A stretch of DNA of 64,000 nucleotides from Arachis hypogaea (taxonomy: Eukaryota; Streptophyta; Magnoliopsida; Fabales; Fabaceae), in NCBI RefSeq assembly GCF_003086295.3, contig NC_092043.1, positions 47,706,598 through 47,770,597 of the forward strand. Reading direction: 5' to 3'. Positions 60,014 through 64,000 of the stretch are shown here, piece by piece. The notes under the pieces were generated by a model. That model made no database searches, had not been told where the DNA came from, and saw only the letters and a program-made list of their open reading frames with translations. Each line of letters starts with the position of its first letter. Position 1 is the stretch's first letter. Made by a program: the position numbers and the translations under genes.

Positions 60014-63000
60014 TCAAGCTGCCAATGGTTCCTCCAAAACTGTGGCATTATCAATCATTAGCAGTTAGCCAATTTCCTTTCTCCTTTTACATTTTGATGT
60101 ATTGTTATTTATACCCCTAAGCTTAGCATCTTTGAAGGGACATCCAAAAGTGTCGGTCAAAACATTGGTTGAGAGTAAAATCGAAACTTGTTGTCAACCA
60201 ATTATTAACAGAAGCAAATCTTGATGGCCCTTCAAAAGTGTTTAAAGGGGTAGAAATAACATTTCTTTTATTTATTTATTTATTTGGATTGGGGATTGAT
60301 ATGTGCTGCACAGGGCAGATTAGACAAGTGCCGCTGGAGGGACAAAGGAACAAAAACATACCTTTTCTTTCTGAAGATACTTCAGCTTCGCTAGCAGCCG
60401 GTGCCTTGGTTGGGACATCAGGAAGGTCCAGTTTGTCATCTTGAAGCACTGAGGAAGGAACTTCTGGAAGATCTTCGACTGCAAGCTGGTTGGAGAGGGA
60501 AAAAAAATAAAAAGGAAACACAATTCTGTCAACTATTTAAAAAAAATTAGCTCTTTTCTCTACAGTAATTGCTACCTCAAAACTTTGCCAAGAAGCAGAT
60601 ACAGTAATTCTATGCTGGCAGTTGGCATTATCAGGCATTTAGATTAAGCAGCTAATTGACGCATATTACTTAATTGCTAGAAGTCTAGTTTATATATCTC
60701 TTCCATATTACTATGATTAAACTCATATTTCAACTGAAGTAAACTATAAATTGACAATTAATATTACCTGGGTTTCCAAGTTCTCAAATTCTGCTAAAAT
60801 CTCCTCCTCATCCTCTGCTGATAATTTCTCTCCTAATATTGCATTAATTTCCTTCAAATTCAAGAAAAATTAGTGGCTGTGAGCAAGCATCAAGTACAAG
60901 CGGAAAAACTGGCAGCTAGAAATTGGAAAAAGAAAAAGAAAAGTAGCAGTCAAACTGTAATTTGAAGCAGAAAATCCCTAGCACAAATTAATCTGGACAT
61001 GAAAAAAGTTTTAAAAAAGCAGATATAGTAAGCATAATAGTGAGGTCAAGCTCACATCTTGATAAGCTTTAGCTTCAGCAGTATCATCCATAAGCTTCTG
61101 AACATCTTCAATGTTTATCTCACTTTGTATAGCTTTCATTGCATCATTACCAGCCTTTAAGCTTTCAAATACAGCCTTTTGCTTGCTTGCCAGTTCAATA
61201 TCTGCTAACTGAACCAGAAGAATCAATGTATGAGTTTGTATTAGGGGTGTAATTATGACACAAAGAAAGCAGCAATTGATACACAATTATCTCTTCTGAA
61301 ACAAGCACCACAGTGGGAAAAGATTGAATTGACACCACCAGGGCAGATGTTTGTAAAGCCATCAACAATCCGAAAAATTAAGGGGTAAAAAGAAAGAGAA
61401 TAAAATATAATATTACTTGTTGCTCAACATTTATAACCCAAGCATCAACTTGCTTCAACAATTCTTCTTGTGCCTTTTTCTTTTTCAAGGCCAACAAGGC
61501 CCGATCCTTCTTCTTTTCACGAATCAAGTCTCTTGCTGCTTGCTTTTCTGCTTCAATAACAGCATCAAGCTGAAAACACGAATCACAACAAAGTAAACAA
61601 CCCAAGTAAGGCAACGCATTTCTATAAGGTAATACATAATACTCATGCTCTACATAAAATGACAGACACATAAGATAAGATCCAATTATCTTGAGCTTGA
61701 CCAGAATAAGAGACATAAATCTTCCATCCATGTTGACAATGAGATGTATAAGGTTGTAAGCCTGATCATCGTTCAGCGAATACATTTTTACATATCATGT
61801 GTAAAGGATCAAGAGGCAAAGTCAAATTCAAATGACTATACTATACTTATTACCGGTCACCTTATAATTTTTGGGAAGTTTATCTGAAAGGCAGTTTTGA
61901 TGCATGCATCTACGCTTGTCAGAATACTTATCTGATTACCACAAAATAAGAGTTGACAATGAAAAAGGAATCCAACACAAGAAAGCCTGCTACATCATTT
62001 TGATTACAAGATTGCTTTAACCAATGGTCGAGACTTGAGAATGTATTGGTCAAGACTAGATACTTCGCTTATATATTCTTACACTATGCAACAAACACTG
62101 TGATTCGAACAATAAGAAATGAGTTCTAAAAGGATGCAAATGCAATCATCATTAGAGTTGTTATGAGACAAAACTGGCATTTATTATTTACACAGATAGT
62201 TTATTATGTCCTACTCTTATACTTGATCTATTTTCTTTTCAATAAAACTTATTCTTTTAGGACAGAAAATCCAAAGTCAACACAAGTTTTACTTTTAGTC
62301 ATAGAATCAACTGCAGTGAACCACCTCCATAATCATGGACTCATGATCATAAGTTCATAACACTTGCAAATGGCTCTGCACTCTGACTAGGTTCTAAGCT
62401 GGTCCGCTTATCTAATTGCCTAAAGCATATCCAAAGAAAAACATTTAAGTGAAACAAAGTGAGAGTCTAAAGAACCAAAGGCCTCCATTCCCTATATATA
62501 TACAAAGATGAGCTGGGTCTTCAAAGACAAACTCCCCTCATATAGAAAATGGCCATCTTTCCATTCAAGTCTACCCTACTGTCTTAATAGCTGAAAACCT
62601 AAAACTTCAACAACAAAAAGCATACTATCCATCTTGAATTCTTTCACTAAAATTCTTAAATCCAAAGTCCAAACGATCACTACTGCAATCTCAACTTCCA
62701 GGAAGTTTGGCCGATCTGCATGTGCGATCCCAATGAAGCTTGAAAGAATGGTTATCCAACTCACTATTTCAGTACTCAGCAGCAAAGAAGCAACTCCGTT
62801 TAACCATTTCTAATAGACATTAACTCTTCCGAATTAGTCATTCCTATTGAAATCCAATTTCCATTTTCCAAAAACTAGTACAAGTGACCGTTTTCCACAT
62901 AAAGCATTCTGCTAACACTAAGAGGCACCCAAAAACCTAGAAAAAAGCTACTAAATTCAGAAGCCACACGTAATCCTTAATTAGATAACATGAAAATTGG

Positions 63001-63291
63001 TTGTTTCAAACTCCAATTATAAACCAATACAATCCAAAAATAACTTGCTTAAATAGAGCTTGAAAGAAAAGTGGAATCCTTTATAGAACAAAATTCGAAT
63101 AATCTAACACAAGATGCAAGGAAAAATCATAATTAACTTTGTTCGTATTCACCCGAATCAAACTTGAAAGGGGAAAAATAAAAACTCACCTTTTGTTGAT
63201 ATTGAGCAAGCTTACGCCTTTGGGTCTTGAGAGCGAGAATTGCTCGATCGACATCTGTGACCTTTGGTTTCTTCACAAATATGTTTCCCAT
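60014..63291 (-). CDS. VPS20: ESCRT-III subunit VPS20 / CHMP6
   Basis: Six exons: 63291-63190, 61569-61417, 61208-61056, 60851-60768, 60485-60362 and 60039-60014; phases agree, giving 213 aa. It starts [10 protein letters not shown], with Gly2 placed for N-myristoylation as in CHMP6. The Snf7-type core is helical and charged ([39 protein letters not shown]), followed by [20 protein letters not shown] and [19 protein letters not shown]. The acidic C-terminal part ([15 protein letters not shown]) ends in a Pro-rich tail and [11 protein letters not shown]20 links ESCRT-II to SNF7 polymerisation on endosomes for multivesicular body sorting. The last exon encodes only eight residues; its acceptor at 60040-60042 and the phase-1 donor at 60361 support it. 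Confidence 0.95.
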
Positions 63292-64000
63292 CGATCGAAC
63301 ACTTGTTAGTTTCTGATTCCTCTCTTTGCAGCTAAGGTTTTACTTTACGAAGACGTTTTGTTGAGAGTGTTCGTCGTCAATTATTGAAGAAAGTAGTAGC
63401 AACAGAAGCAGCTGAAAATACCAAAGGATGATGATGATTTGAAGATGTTTTGAATTTTCTATTTTCTTTCCTTTTTTTAATTTTAAAAGTTATGGTGTTT
63501 AGAGAAGGTGAAAGGAAGAGAGAGGGCGAACGCCACGGCTTCCACTATGTTCTGCTTTTGGTCAGTTTCTACCAAACAGGTTAAAACAACAAGAGCTAAC
63601 TATTGGAATTTGGAAATGAACAATACTACCCATAAAAGAACGAAACTAATGTTCTACCCATAAGGTTCGAGATAAAAGTACCCAAACTTAAATTTTGGAT
63701 GACTCCTTTAGAAAATTAGCTAATATTCCTAAACTATCCCTATCCTTCCATTGTCTTCAACCTCTGGAACACCTTCATCCTTCTTTTCCAAATCCTAAAC
63801 TTCCACAACAACCACACTACCACATCCTATTCCTAGCTACGCTGTCTCAAAAGAGGCCATCATAAAATGTACAATAAGCTTCTTCATATCAATAAATCAC
63901 TAAATACTTCCACAAGAACCTATTCTAATTCAGCGACAAGGCATTTACCTCCCCTTCCAGAAGAGCAAAAATAGCAAAGTACCTTTGAAAACAAATCTTC
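63292..64000. other. VPS20 leader and upstream DNA
   Basis: 63292 to about 63540 looks like a 5' UTR (CT/GA-rich, as typical of plant leaders). The remainder shows repeat-like phrases (tacccataaaagaacgaaac, tctacccataaggttcgag) and no gene. Confidence 0.45.

Overview
This is a stretch of plant nuclear DNA. The genes carry many introns, the non-genic DNA is AT-rich, there is one eukaryotic tRNA, and DNA transposons of Mutator type are abundant. The gene set and the particular MULE family (transposase plus a plant mobile domain gene, with TTCGAA-rich palindromic ends) suggest a legume, most likely the peanut genus Arachis. That assignment is from memory of repeat style, not from a search.

Layout, left to right. 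(1) 1-2466, minus strand: 5' part of a USP-domain receptor-like cytoplasmic kinase, cut by the window edge. (2) 2467-12547: AT-rich DNA without genes, containing one clear foldback MITE. (3) 12548-29824, minus strand: a 24-exon DNA topoisomerase 3-alpha gene (TOP3A, about 958 aa). Its introns hold a SINE with a perfect target duplication, a foldback MITE with a perfect 9-bp duplication, another MITE and several tandem repeats. (4) 30113-38681: two related Mutator-like elements side by side, the first starting 289 bp upstream of the TOP3A start codon. The larger (33453-38681) has an almost intact transposase on the plus strand and, converging on it from the other end, a plant mobile domain (MAIN-like) gene whose intron is filled by a 13-bp minisatellite. 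The smaller (30113-33146) is a decayed internal-deletion derivative. (5) 38682-45556: repeats, including a probable solo-LTR-like unit and microsatellites. (6) 45557-48605, plus: F-box protein resembling Arabidopsis At5g39450. (7) 51488-54979, plus: farnesylcysteine lyase / prenylcysteine oxidase. (8) 55456-55978: a third foldback MITE, 36 bp upstream of a tRNA-Gln(CTG) at 56015-56086. (9) 57088-58520, plus: frameshifted F-box pseudogene lying between two copies of a 0.2-kb repeat. (10) 60014-63291, minus: VPS20/CHMP6, an ESCRT-III subunit.

The cellular genes are unrelated single genes (genome stability, protein turnover, prenylcysteine recycling, endosomal sorting, kinase signalling) and do not form a cluster. 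The most distinctive system is the two-gene Mutator element with convergent transcription from palindrome-rich ends. Exon boundaries were derived by hand from GT/AG sites and reading-frame continuity, and each was checked for phase.
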